From: Otatea glauca
Lineage: Eukaryota > Streptophyta > Magnoliopsida > Poales > Poaceae
Assembly (NCBI GenBank): GCA_036346275.1
Contig: CM070713.1
Coordinates: 78,236,382-78,300,381 of the forward strand
DNA length: 64,000 nt
Direction: 5' to 3'
Positions 20,915-32,760 of the stretch are shown in pieces (within the stretch, counting starts at the first letter, position 1; the number at the start of each line of letters is the position of its first letter). The position numbers and the translations under genes are program-made. The notes under the pieces are model-generated. The model did no database searches, had not been told where the DNA came from, and saw only the letters and a program-made list of their open reading frames with translations.

Positions 20915-23900
20915 TCAGCACCATTGCTTCGCAATCTCCTCATCGAGAATATGGGCAGCCTGCTGCCTAGAGCTATCGTCCATATTGCTATTGCTTGTCA
21001 ATAGGCTCCGCAGCGCTCGCAGTTCATCATGGTTAGCCCTCTGGAAGAGCCCCCTCAGGGCAATATGTGGTGTACCCAGAGGTAACATATGCCGCTTACC
21101 TCGATCCTCAATGAAAACATGGGACCTGGATCTCCAGTACTCTGTACAGATGCGATCTCTATCCCTTGATTCAATTTCCTGTAAGGAGTTGAAAAACGGT
21201 TTAAGTTACAAATATGTCATTGGCCTATGGCTGTCAATCATTCATGCAATTAAGCAATCTTGAAAACCAAGCACCCTAAATAGGTTTTCGCCTTTCACTG
21301 TTACGTGGTAAAAGAGCCTTGCCATTACTTATCATTTCTTATACAAATTGTTTAGAGATTGGTTACGTGAAATGCCAAACATCAATGTCTCACCTGAACT
21401 ATCGCTGGTGATAAAAACCCAAACATTTCAAGACCATCAATTGATCCTGGAGGCTGCAGTGTAGGAAGGTTAGGTCTTCCCATACTGAGTTGCCTCCTTA
21501 TTTCCATGTTCAGCCTCTCTCGGACCATGTTCCAGCACTTGGTAGGAGACACATTGATGAAAACTTCACCTGGACAGTTCTCAACAGTAACCTGCAAATG
21601 CATCAAGCAATCAGGTATCAAGATGCTGAAGAACACGTATATAGAATGCACAAAAAAAACTGGAAAATACCATAAACAGGGGTCCCTGCAGCCCAGCGTC
21701 CAGTATTTCAGATATGTAGTATGCCATTTGCATTGGATCCACAATGCTGAAGTATTTTACTCTGCTCCTAAACCCTGCATTTACATGGAGATAGCATGCT
21801 AAGTAAGAAAACAGAGATTGAATTGCAGAAGAAATCAAATGTATAGTAACTTCCTTGTTAATCCACTAATCAGAAACATTTATGAGTACATGCAACAAGC
21901 ATTCAGATAGCAATAGCAAAACTCCTATAGAGTAGAACAAGTGAACAACCATATATCAATACAACAGTATTCAAGGATGTCAGCAGAAATTCTTCAGCGT
22001 CAACAAACACTGGAAGATGTATTGAGGTATTGCCAGTTAGCCATTAAAAAACAAACCTTTGGGGAAGATTGCTTGGCTTGAAGACCACAACCTCCCTGAT
22101 AGCACAACACCAATTTCCAAAGGTTCAACGGAGCATTTGAACCGATGCACAACATTGGCTATGCGAGGACCCCTCTGTACACCTCCATTCCTGTTCTGAA
22201 TTTCCAGAGTAGGTTGTGCTAAGGCAGCTGGATGCCCCCTAGCTCTATCTTCTAAGGCAGACAGAGATTCACATTTTCTTTGAAGCCATCTGTCATTTGG
22301 TTGCTGATTACCAAAAGTTTGATGGCCAAGATGGGTACTGCCTGAACTAAAACCTCCAGACGGATTTTTCACAACGCTAAGATCGATGAGTGGGTTTAAA
22401 GCGGAGACACTACCTGATGCTTCCTGTGACACACTTTGTGTCCGTGGAACAGTTTTGACAAACTGCTGACTTGATGCAGGACAGACCTGGCTGCTGCCTT
22501 TCTCAGTCATTACCGACGCAGTAGTCTCCTGTGTTACAAGTACATGATCCTTGTACGAGTGACACAGAATTGCCTTACAGTCAGGTGCCATCAACCTATG
22601 AGAACCGTGTGAGCTTTCAAAACTGGGTTTCATGTTGGCTCCATCATGAATCATTGTTGTTGACTTGTTATGATGCTCACCAAGTGAAGATATAAAGCCT
22701 CCAGTTCCAGAAGAAGATTCTCTACTCCCTTTCAATACTGCCAAGCCATGCACGCTTTTCAAGGATTCACTTGAAGTATTAAATGCTCTTGTCACAGTAT
22801 TGGGAGAAAATGATTGACTAGAAGAAACTGACAAGCTTGGTGCAGAGCTTTTGTGGCCTCCAAGCCTTCCATCATATTGCAGCCTGTTGGTATCATTGTT
22901 TGTTGGACAAGATAACTCATTCTTCAAGCATGGCTCCTTTAATGGCGAAACATTTCCCAATTTCATTTGCTCTACAGAAGGGCAAGCATTATTTGCCTCT
23001 GGACTAGCTAAGTTCATCGCCTTACTTCCTTTATCTTTCTGTTCGTTGCAAACAAATGAAGGTACCAGGGATACCGTTGACGCCTGTGACATGTACGACC
23101 TTCTTGGACCATCAGTTGATCTGCGAACAGTCTTGGAATCTTGGGCCTTTTCTCTTTTGACACATGAGCTCAAACTTAATCCAAGATCAGAAACACCCCA
23201 TCTGTGAATGGCACTCAACTTTCCCCCCAAAGCATCAGCTAAGATGTTTAGCTCGTTGACATCATAGCGGAATAGGAAGAACCTTTTGTCCCAATCACAT
23301 GAGCAAAGCAGCTTCGCATGTACAAGGCAGGCATATTTTTCTGGGCAACATGGACAGCCGGAAGCAGAAAGATGCAAATCATAGTAGCACAAAGCACACT
23401 CTCTATCAGTGGAATCAAATTCAGCATCCATTTTCCTAGATTGAGATGGAGAACATAGATTTTGCCTCTGCGCCAACTCCATCTCAATTCGTGCCTAACA
23501 AGGGAAGTTTTAAAAATGTAAGATTTCATTTGAGTTTTAAATGAACAATATTATAGTATTGTAACTGGAATTTACCTTAAGTGCTTTGCATATAGTGCTC
23601 TCAAGTCCACATATACTTTTCCACCTCAAGTTATCAGCAGTATTCCTCTTGAGGAATAAGATATCCCACTGAGCTCTTATTGCTTCTCTTGCAGCCCCCA
23701 ACAACAGCTTATCATGGGAAATAGTTATTTTTCGAGCTTGTTCGCGATAAAGCTCTACAGCATTATGTCCAACTGGCAACCAATCAATAGGTGCCACATT
23801 AACAGCTTCTGCACAATTGAAGCCACAATTAAAACCAGCATGGTATGCTCGCGGGAATGTCAGGACAAACTGGCCCTCATGCTGAACACAACGGTAGACT

Positions 23901-26362
23901 TGTACTCCTTCTGACTTAAGTAGTGATGGTGAAAATTGAGTAACCTGCATAAGAAGTTGCAATTGTCATTTAAAACAAAAACCTTACAAATGCGCTTCAG
24001 GCATGTCATGTGTACTATAAAAGGCAACTCGGGCAAACATCACCAAACACATCCCACAGATACGGCATCACGTCATATCGCAAAAAAAATCCACCGTTTA
24101 TATTGATTGAAAAAAGTATAATGCTATATTATTCAGATAAATCATTTCTTTACTACATACATGTACAGTTCATGTGTTAAGTGTGCTGAGAAGTGGGAGA
24201 ACACGATCACAAAATAGGCCCCCCTTATTCAATGTTGTCACAAAAGCTTCCTTCCTGAAGCAATAACTAACCATTGCCAATCAAGAGAAAAACACTCACC
24301 AGGTTGTGAAGCAAATCAGGTTGCTCCTCAAACAAGTCAGGTAAATGCTTCCTCATTGCAGATTCCAAATCCACAGCATCCTTTCCTGGAACTCCATACC
24401 ACATCTTTGGGGCACCCCAATGCATGTAGTTTAATGAGTATAAATGATGGTCTTCAACATGCTGTTAGCAGACACAAGTACACAATACATCGCAGTGTAA
24501 GAAATCTCAGGATACGATATTATCGAACTTGGATAATTTAAAACAAACACAGCTAGAACAGAAATAGTCACGATAAGCAACATCACAAGCTTCTTACCCA
24601 ACAGAATGATGAAAAGCACATGCCGACATACACCCAAGGCACTAAAACACCAGAAATGTCACCACCCTCGAAAGAAAGAACTGAACCTTGTAGTCTAGGC
24701 AACTTGTTTAGATTCCAACCAGATTGTGCATATTTATCCTCAACATCAGATTTTATCTCAGGAGATAACTTTGGAAAACCGCTGCCAAAAGTTCCTGTCT
24801 CCAAATCAGCGCCATAGATCACCTACATGATAACACATCTTCTTATAAATTAAGAAGGAAAACATAAGGTATATGTACACAAAATTGCGCACAAAATATC
24901 CTAGAAGTTACAAGAACACCTAAGTGCTACATCCTGACCTAAAAAAAAAACTAAGCAAGTGCTATGACTATGTAGCACTACATGCATATACAGCACAGAA
25001 CAAACACTGACTTTAAGTAGGAACTCTCTAACAAGGCCAGAATCCAAATCACATATATCCCAAACTTATGTTAATAAGATGTGCATTTTCTGAAGTTAAG
25101 TACCTCTATCTCTTCTGTGGGCCTTTCAACTATACGCCAATACTCGCCTTCAATATCTTCCACTGATGGTGGTGAATCCATGGATGTATCTTTCCTAAAA
25201 TACTGCTCACTGAAGTCATTTGCATACTTCTGAAATGTCTGTAATGTGAACTCCGGTCCAGGTTCAAATCCAAATCTCTCTGGGCTTTGTTGCATCCCAG
25301 TCTGACTGTAATTATTACTGTTTTCTTCTGGCTCTGAAATCTTTCTCCGCTTCTTTATCATTCCACCACTTCTGCTCTTTTTGGACGATTTACGATTTTG
25401 GAGCTTGTCAACCTTTTGTACCCGTGAAGAAAATTTTGAGTTTTCCCACGTAGTCTTCTCTTTAAGAAGGCATGGAGGCTTCCACGAAGGTGGCGGAACA
25501 ATACGGCAAATCCCATATGGTTCTGCCATTGGCCGTATACTCTCAATGTATTTTAGAGTGTCTTTAAATTCCTGATCCATGAGACAATATATCATAAGAT
25601 TGGGTTATGTAAATAAATTCAGAAAGGTCACAGTACTAGAGACAATATGATACAGAAGTTAGGAAGGGGAAAGATACCTCCTCAGTCGGATAAAAAACTG
25701 GAGCCTCATCAAGAACAGGCCTGCGAGCACCAGCTGGATTCCATCTTGCAATAACCTGCACGATGCGATGTCACATGAGCCAACAAGAGCAACTTCATGG
25801 AAGTAAGTAAGATAGCAATTTGGCAAAAGAATTTGAACCTTTTGACAGTCATTGCATTCTGCACATCCTCGAAGCACTCCTTTAGGTAATTGTTGCCTGT
25901 GTCTCACTGGACTTACATCCTGTCCAAAGAATAGAGCGATATTGTGGAACACATTAAAACCATGTTGAATTTCCAGTGATTGGATAAGAAATAATCAATG
26001 AAAACATTAGCAAGTACAACCTTTTCTGCTACTTCAACATCAGAATCTTCATCTGAGATATGGTCAAAGCGGCTATAGTCTATTGGAGGTCTGTTACGCA
26101 GCGATTTCCTACATGTATGGCTCCCAGAAGTACTGCAAGGTGTGTCATTCCGACATTGAGCTGAACTGGATTGACATTCCAAAGTTTCGACGTCTTTCTT
26201 GATGCTCTGTAATACTTGAACAGGACTTGAATGAGTATCAGCAGGTTTGACATCATTTTGGACTCCCCTCAATGCAAGGGCAGCAAAAGGTCCAAATCCA
26301 GGTGGAATTGAGGGTTCAGGATCCTCGCTGAGTGTGGCAGTTATGCACTCTGTCCCCATCAT
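20915..26362 (-). CDS. JMJ703: JARID1/JMJ14-type histone H3K4 demethylase
   Basis: Eleven coding exons on the minus strand, all with GT-AG junctions and consistent phase: 26362-26021, 25919-25839, 25755-25678, 25571-25104, 24822-24598, 24461-24300, 23944-23576, 23494-22057, 21774-21671, 21591-21394, 21178-20915; 1242 residues. JmjN lies at about 159-200 (APVFYPTEEEFKDTLKYIE). JmjC lies at about 325-560, with iron ligands H399 and E401 in HVED and H487 in RAYHAGFNCGF. A C5HC2 zinc finger lies at about 608-641 (CALCYYDL...CPCCPEKYACLVH...LCSC). FYRN and FYRC lie near 1022-1120, ending REIEMNRRLQ-like basic helices before a short tail QWC. Nuclear Fe(II)/2-oxoglutarate oxygenase; the plant group removes H3K4 methylation. 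Length and domain order match rice JMJ703, which is also reported to restrain transposons. The symbol is by recognition, not by search. Catalytic residues are intact. Confidence 0.95.
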
Positions 26363-26364
26363 TA

Positions 26365-27819
26365 CTACATCAAAAGAAATACCCTTTGATCAGGACACAG
26401 AAAAATATTATCTCAGCAGGATCACAAAACTAGAGCCGCTGTCCATACAAGAACTTAGCATAGTTTTCTGATTTTAAGCTAATAGGATGGTGTACATTAT
26501 CACATTTGTATCATTTTGTTTAATAAAAAAGCACTAGTTAAGCACTAAAATGACACGATAACGTTTTGCACATTGCCTTGACATGGAGACAGAATATAGC
26601 TCAACTATAATTATCACACCATCGTAGCAAAACTGATACACTCATTTTTCAACAAAATAAGCCACTATAGCTGCAGCAGGCTACAAACAGCGTTGTCGAC
26701 GGATGAGGAAATGTAGGTTGTAAACACAGATCAATTACCAGGACGAACAAGCAACTTAAGACCTGAAAGACACAAGAATACCTAAATTTATGGCTATCGA
26801 CAAAGTTAAAAGATTGGACGTATTGTAAGTATATTGATGGAAATCATCATTTTTCCTGTGAAGTTTATCATAAGGATTAGTCATGATTCACAACCTTCAG
26901 AAAACAATAGAAACAGAAAGCATTTCAAGGAGGGATCCACACTCCCCACCTACTCACAGCAAAATCCATTCAGTTTTAGAGATTAGAGAAAACATATTCA
27001 GATGAAGAAGTTATAGGTTTGGTTGATAACATCTGGATGCAGATCTAGGAGCCCTTATGGAGAAAAGTTTCAAAAATCGTATCCTTTGCTTGAATCAAAT
27101 CTTTCATTAGAAGCATTTGCAACGGATAACCATCGACCTTTCTCTAAAAACACAGACAAGAAGCAGATCCCCCAATTCTACGGAAAACCTACGAACCTAA
27201 GCAAAAATTACAAACACGCAGATGTCAGATCTAAACAGCATCCGTTGGCCAAAAATCACACCAAATCACACAGGACGCATATTTGATCAGACACGTAGCT
27301 AGGGATCACAAAACCCATAGCAAAATTGTGTAAAATCGAATAAAACAAAGCCTTGGAGAATTAGCAAACTAAGCAATCAAATTGGGAGGCCACCATCCCA
27401 AGAGGATGGGACAGGGCGGAGGGTGCGAGAGATCGCATCATACGGTTCGGTTGGATTCGATCCAAACTGCAAAGTGGAGCCGAGGTGATGGGGATTCAGA
27501 TTCTTGCAGAACACCACTGCAAGGCTGGAACCCGCGAATACGCGAGGTGGGTAGGTTCCCCCAAATTTTACCTACGTCATCCCAACAACCATGAACAGCG
27601 TCTATCTATTTCCCAGACCCAATCAGTCCGAAGAAATTTCCTAAGCACGTTTGTGGCAAGATTTTCTATCGTTCTAGGTTCAGATCTAGTGCAAACAATT
27701 TTAACCTAACCAGGAAAAAATAGGGAAAGGGAACCGCAAGAGCAAGAAAAGAGGGACAAAGACCCACGAGATCCCCAATCCAAGGTGATGGAAAGGAGGA
27801 GCAAGAAGAGGGGATTTAC
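26365..27819 (-). other. Predicted 5'-UTR intron of the demethylase gene
   Basis: On the minus strand a donor GAGCCG/GTAAAT lies at 27820/27819 and an acceptor TTGATGTAG ends at 26365, leaving only TA before the start codon. A 1455-bp leader intron would explain the AT-rich, frame-free sequence. Inferred from splice words only. Confidence 0.6.
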
Positions 27820-28300
27820 CGGCTCTTGCAAAGATCCGTCCGGTCCAGTTCAATTCTTGTTGTTCATGTCAGAGTCGTCATCATCCTCACCCTGAGGCCA
27901 TCATCATTAATTTTTTGCCGCAATATAGATCCCCAAATCAATTCAAGAATCCAGCAACTGATTTTGCAGCAGCAACAAAAGATTGTGACAATATTACCAG
28001 TTCTAGTTTTTCTTTCTTTGCTGCTGCTGCTGCTGCTGCTGCTGCTTCTGCCCTGGCAATTTCCAACCCCAATAAATCACCAGCACCTACTAACTCAACT
28101 CCTCTTCCTAAGCCAGGTCAGAGCAACAACACACACACAAGGGTTCCCTTATTATTATTCTTTGTGAGCAGATAGATGGATGGATTCACAGATCCACCAC
28201 AGCACAGGAGCGCACAAAAGGAGAGAGACAAACAACACACATGGAGAGAAATACCAGTACAAGATAAAATAATACAGTGGGATGGGAACCAGCAAAACAG
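27820..28300 (-). promoter_or_regulatory. Predicted 5'-UTR exon with micro-uORFs and (CAG)8
   Basis: Read on the minus strand this segment ends at the predicted donor and holds three tiny open frames: 27907-27887 (MMMASG), 27884-27864 (MMTTLT) and 27867-27850 (MNNKN). The third ATG overlaps the stop of the second. A (CAG)8 run is at 28044-28021. A TATTTATCC word near 28310-28318 could be a TATA box, which would place the start near 28280. The start site itself is not known. Confidence 0.5.
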
Positions 28301-28823
28301 CAGGCAGGATAAATAGTGGCTTGGTAGGTTTGATGGGTTCCCAAGAAAAATCTGTGGGTGGTGGTAAACTGGAGTATTATGCTAACCTAACACCCCCTAA
28401 CCCCCACAGAGAAATTGGGAAAATGTAAAGGTTACAAAAGAATAGGGACTGGATTGAAACTGTGAAGGAGCAGAAGTAAAGCAAGCAAAGCAAGGCTGCA
28501 GCAGCAAGCTAGCATATGTTTCTTTTACCCTCAAACCCATCACCCATGGGCATCCCTGTCCTTGTTTTGGATGGAGTATTTTAGTTGGGACTAGTACTAA
28601 ACATACACATTATTTAATTAATTGCATAAACAAAGAAATAATTAGGGTGAGTTGGGACCAGGGAGGATGGGATGGCAGGTAGAGGGAGAAAAGGAGAGCG
28701 AGGTTCCGGGCCCACGTTAGCTCCCCTTTCCCGTCCGTTTTCTTCTATCTCAAAAGAACGGAGAGGAGGGAAAGGGGGACGTGTAGCGTGTGAACTTTTT
28801 AATGCCCCCGCTACCGGATTTCA
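28301..28823. other. Upstream region of the demethylase gene
   Basis: Contains CTAACACCCCCTAACCCCC near 28387-28406 and a GGGCCCAC element near 28708, a sequence common in promoters of grass housekeeping genes. No open frame of interest. Confidence 0.45.
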
Positions 28824-29010
28824 GAAATATGCAGTTTTGGTGGCTAAAAACACTCGTTTTGCTCTCTGTTTTTCCTCGCTCCTCGACCGTGCCTAAATAC
28901 TCTTTCATGTACTACCTCGTACAGTAGTTAACGCTACGTGTAACTACAGGACTTTAATTAAGAACTAAACATAAAGTTTAAGGGAACGAATAGGACTGAG
29001 ATGTCCGAAT
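28824..29010 (+). repeat. Direct repeat block, copy 1
   Basis: TTTCAGAAATATGCA, then CTCCTCGACCGTGCCTAAAT, ACTCTTTCATGTACTACC, GTAACTACAG and GAGATGTCCGA. The same words recur in order at 29880-30003, with fewer bases between some of them. A weaker third copy is at 31198-31275. Confidence 0.85.
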
Positions 29011-29201
29011 TTCTTTTTTTTCTTCTTTTTTTGATAATGCTACACGATATACGTCTGACACTTGGCTTTTTTTTTATCGGACAGAGAACTCGAGTAGCTC
29101 TTTTGCGAATTTTTTACCTTTTTAGCGTGATGATTCTCACTTTTTCCGAAAATGTCATCCCGTCGTCCGAAATTTGAGACATAGCCCTGCAACAGTTTAT
29201 T

Positions 29202-29305
29202 CCAGCGGTGGCCGAGCGCTGAAATATTTTTTATTGCCTTTCCAGCGGTGGTCGAGCGCTGGAAATTTTTTTGCAACCTTTCCGGTGGTGGTCGAGCGCA
29301 GGATT
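29202..29305 (+). repeat. Tandem repeat, 3 units of about 40-45 bp
   Basis: TTCCAGCGGTGG(C/T)CGAGCGCTG followed by a T-rich spacer is repeated three times, the last as TTCCGGTGGTGGTCGAGCGCA. Confidence 0.8.
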
Positions 29306-29439
29306 TTTTTTATTTCTCGCGGATGATTACGCGCTGAAAAATATTTAATAAATATTTAATCGGTCAAAATCAATTATTTTAAACTCGCGCTAGAATTCGC
29401 GGGATTCCGCGGTGACGTGGCGAGCGAAGAGCGGTCAGG

Positions 29440-29605
29440 CGCGCAGGCCGGCTAGAGGAGGGCGACGACAGCGCGACGCGTGGAGGGAAAAGTGCGGGCC
29501 GGCTGGAGGAGAGTGACGACGGCACGACGCGTGGAAAAAAAGGGCTGCCGGGCCGGCTGGAGAAATGAGGTCCGGTCGACGCGCGGAGGAAAAAAAGCGG
29601 GGGCC
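29440..29605 (+). repeat. GC-rich tandem repeat, 3 units of about 54 bp
   Basis: Each unit reads GGCCGGCTGGAG, a GACGACG-type core, CGCGACGCGTGGA and an A-rich run. Frames across it in both strands are repeat artefacts. Confidence 0.8.
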
Positions 29606-29879
29606 GTGGGGCAGTACAAATTAGCCGAGTTTCGCGCGCAAAAGGCTGCAGTATTGGAATCCTTATGTCTTGTCCGTGCATCGAAAGCAATGACAAACAG
29701 CCGCTTCTTCGGTGCATTCGCGATAAATCGCAGCTCTGTTGCGATGATCTGCGTTGAGCATTCAACGTGAGGAAAAAAGCATAGCAAGAGCGAGGCAGTG
29801 CGAGCACTGGTAACCGAGAGGCAGAGGAGATGAGAGGAGAGGAAAACAGAGAGAAAAAGGAAAACGAGGTGGAAAAAGA

Positions 29880-30003
29880 AATTCAGAAATATGCATGTCC
29901 TCACTCCTCGACCGTGCCTAAATACTCTTTCATGTACTACCCTCGTAGAGTAGTTAACAGTAGGCGTAACTACAGTTTAAGGGGATGAATAGGACTAAGA
30001 TGT
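29880..30003 (+). repeat. Direct repeat block, copy 2
   Basis: Homologous to 28824-29010. It brackets, with copy 1, a 0.87-kb segment holding the two GC-rich tandem arrays. Just after it comes a perfect hairpin, CCGATGGGAAGCTTTCCATC, at 30004-30025. Confidence 0.85.
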
Positions 30004-30025
30004 CCGATGGGAAGCTTTCCATCGG

Positions 30026-30399
30026 ATATGTCGGTGCAACATCACTACATAATATATGCAACAGTTATAATCAATGTATGCAAAGAAAACTCCTCGCTGC
30101 AACAAAAAAATCCGTTGGATTGCAACACAAAAAACAACGCTCAGACGTTCTCTCACGTGATAGTTGAGATAGCTCACGAAATAATCTAATTTCGGTTGTG
30201 CAATGGTTGTTGCAATATTAAGAAAAAATGAAAAAAAAAATGCAAAGAAATTTAGAAGGCAACTAGTTCGTATGCTTGTAATAAATCTTTACTCCATATG
30301 CAACAAGCGCAAAATCAACAAACAAAATTATGTAGCAAATTTGAACTCCCAAGGTAACAAATACAAAAATACAACAAGCTATTGCAACAAAAATTAAAA
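30026..30399. other. A-rich stretch with GCAACAA words
   Basis: Non-coding, A-rich on the plus strand, with recurring TTGCAACA/TGCAACAA words. Directly borders the TBCC1-like pseudogene fragment, and may be part of the element that carried it. Confidence 0.5.
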
Positions 30400-30795
30400 C
30401 TTGTAAAAACAAAGGCCGAAGAGTCATCGTGCGTGCACAGCATGGGATGCTTGTATTATTTGATGTAGAGGAAGAGCAACACGCTGTGGAGGTCTGCATC
30501 TCCGCCGCCATCGGTGCCAAGCGCAGGGTCCTCAACGGGGAGCACTGCCGCGAACATGCCGAGCCCGAGCGCTACCTGCTCGATTGGGATCTGCAACTCC
30601 TCCACGAGCGCCACGACAACCACGTGCCCCCTCTCGTGGTGGTGGCAAGTGCGAGCTTCTCTTAGAGTTGTGCGAGGGTTTGCACCAGCATGCTCTCCAA
30701 GAAGATGAGCTTGGGATGGGCAAGAGGTTGTGCTCGAACAGAACGCGCAAGCACGAGTCGCTGCCGAGTTCTCTAGATGAAGGAGGAGACGATGG
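30400..30795 (-). pseudogene. Fragment of a TBCC-domain protein 1-like gene
   Basis: Minus-strand translation gives FEHNLLPIP, then after a one-base frameshift KLIFLESMLVQTLAQL and EKLALATTT, then ALVEELQIPIEQVALGLGMF, AAVLPVEDPAL and DADLHSVLLFLYIK, a stop, and YKHPMLCTHDDSSA. This order fits the N-terminal part of plant TBCC1-like proteins (the FEHGLLPIPKLIF and LFLYIQSYKR segments), recalled from the family and not searched. TBCC1 proteins are tubulin-cofactor-C-domain relatives. At least one frameshift and two in-frame stops, and no TBCC domain downstream, mark this as a dead fragment. GC-rich codon use in an A-rich setting suggests capture of an exon by a transposon or a partial duplication. 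Confidence 0.6.
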
Positions 30796-30799
30796 ACCT

Positions 30800-31197
30800 A
30801 TTTGGCATTGTTTGGGCTTGTGCAAAAACCAGTTTCTAGTTGGTTGCCTTGAAAAACTGCTTTCTAAAAGTTTCTAGCTTCTCTTGACAAATGGGTTTGG
30901 GCTTGGGGCCAAATGCTGAACTAAAAGCCAGTTGTTTAGCATAACTTGTGGCTTCTTATGAAAAAGTCAGTCCAGAAACTGTGCTAAAGGGAGCCAATAA
31001 GTGTCCGTGTGGTGAGGAACAAAGCTATGTGTTTGGATAAGGATCTACTTCGGATGAACGAAGCAAAACAATTTATTGGACTCGTGGATCATGGGCTTTC
31101 GTGTTTGATGGCATCGAACTAAGCGGTGTAACAATTCTGATAGTTTAATTTTTATAGAAAACATTTTCGTGTTCAGACTAAATACTAAATCCTCAAG
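30800..31197. other. Unassigned, possible MITE remnant
   Basis: Words such as CTATTTGGCATTGTTTGGGC near the left and AGGGAGCCAATAAGT near 31005 hint at weak inverted ends, but the arms do not pair well. No gene. Confidence 0.4.
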
Positions 31198-31275
31198 CTT
31201 GTCTAAATACTCTTCCATATACTACGATCACATACTCACATAGCGGCTAACATTACGTCTAACGGCAAAGTCCTG
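31198..31275 (+). repeat. Degenerate third copy of the 28824 repeat
   Basis: CTAAATACTCTTCCATATACTAC and later GGCTAACATTACGTCTAAC and AAAGTCCTG match the middle of the 28824-29010 block with substitutions. Confidence 0.55.
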
Positions 31276-32379
31276 ATTGGAACGCGGCAATTAGTAGTTT
31301 GATTCCAAGAAGGACACTCGTGTTGGAAAGGATGCTAAACTAATTACATGTAAAATAGTACAGAGTTGCTTTCATGCTTTTTTTTTGATATATGCACAAA
31401 TATTAAAACATAAATGAATGGTAGACGATTACTTATTCGTTTGTTTTAAGATTTATACAACTTATATCGAGAGAAAAAAAACATTGAATCACTACTCAAA
31501 ATAGTATACGTTCTATCCGTAAAATCTGCAACTCGGAGGGAGAACAAAAACTGCAGATAAAAAAAAACAAAAAAAAATCACGGTGAGGATAAATCCGTTA
31601 GGTGCACCGCATATTACGCTGCTATAACTCCGCCGTCGATTTGCCACCCAATCAGTGCCTGTGGAAGAGACCGTACAATCCATCCGACGATGATCCGACG
31701 GCTGGCGACGTTCGCAGAGGAGCGAGCGAGTACGGGTAGGCGACGCGAGCACGCGACCCAGGGGTGGCGTGGGGCGTGGCGTCGTAGCAATTATTACCGG
31801 CTACGCCTCCGTGCCGTGCCGCTTCCTTGCATTGCACAACAAGAGTAGGAAGGTCAGCACTGGTACTGGCACTGGCATAGCTGGGCCCACACGTTTTGAT
31901 CTAACCCTTCCTACCTAGGCTAGCTATCCCGGTGTTGATACGCGCGCTGATTGCGCTTTAGGCCTTGCCGAGTTGGGCCGATTGTGACAGCGGGCTTGAG
32001 TTCAAACGGCCAGAGTTAATTTCATGGGCCGAGGAATCGAATCCAGAGCTCACTGCATGGGCTAATCTAATTGTGGAGGATAGTTAGCTATGCTCCATGA
32101 AATAAAAAGAGAGCTCGGATCGGATGAATGGAGATCGGGGAAAATTAACTAAACTCCATGAACCACGCGCTTCTTTGAAACGTATCCCGATCGATCAATA
32201 GATTTGAGGAGGGCAATCCAATTGAATCGTCGCTCGCTCTTCTGCGGAGGAGGACGCGTCGGCGGCGGCGGCAACGGGGGGCTCGTGTCCGTCGTAGTTT
32301 GTGCTCGAGTGATGCGGCCGTTTTTGCGGTGCCCAACCCATGCAGTAAGCCAACACATGAAAACATTTGGTCCGAGTCG
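31276..32379. other. Unassigned; promoter-like GC-rich part at 31600-31930
   Basis: AT-rich until about 31590, then GC-rich with a GGGCCCACACG word at 31884. This is the composition of a grass gene flank, but I find no gene beside it on either strand. 32200-32330 is GC-rich without a recognisable protein. Confidence 0.4.
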
Positions 32380-32760
32380 CGAGCTACTCAGGTCTCGGCT
32401 TGTTCTAGGTTTGATCCAAGCTCGATTTAAGTTCCAAACGAGTTGAACTCGAGCTTTATTCCGATCTCATGAGATTCACTGAGTCGAGCTCGAATAGTTC
32501 GCGAGCATAATAAATTTACAAATTACTTGTTAAATGTTAATATATATTAATTTTTATCAAGCTTACTCGAATTGAGCTCGAGTTTGAATATTTTTTATTA
32601 TTGAAAAATAGTGTATATTGAATTGTTTACCATTACCGAGCTTAATCGAGCCGAGCTCGAGCTTGAGGCTAAGTTCGAACCTCAACTCAAACTCAACTCA
32701 AGCTTTTTCAGGCAAGCTCGCTCGAGCTCGATTCATTTATAGCCTAAGTTTGAGCCGCTT
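32380..32760. repeat. GAGCTCGAG-rich repeat
   Basis: Dense in CTCGA/TCGAG words, including CGAGCTTAATCGAGCCGAGC, with an AT-rich middle. Resembles the units at 10155-10632. Confidence 0.55.

Noticed and set aside
22851..23207. 118-codon plus-strand frame
   Set aside because: Antisense shadow of exon 8 of the demethylase.
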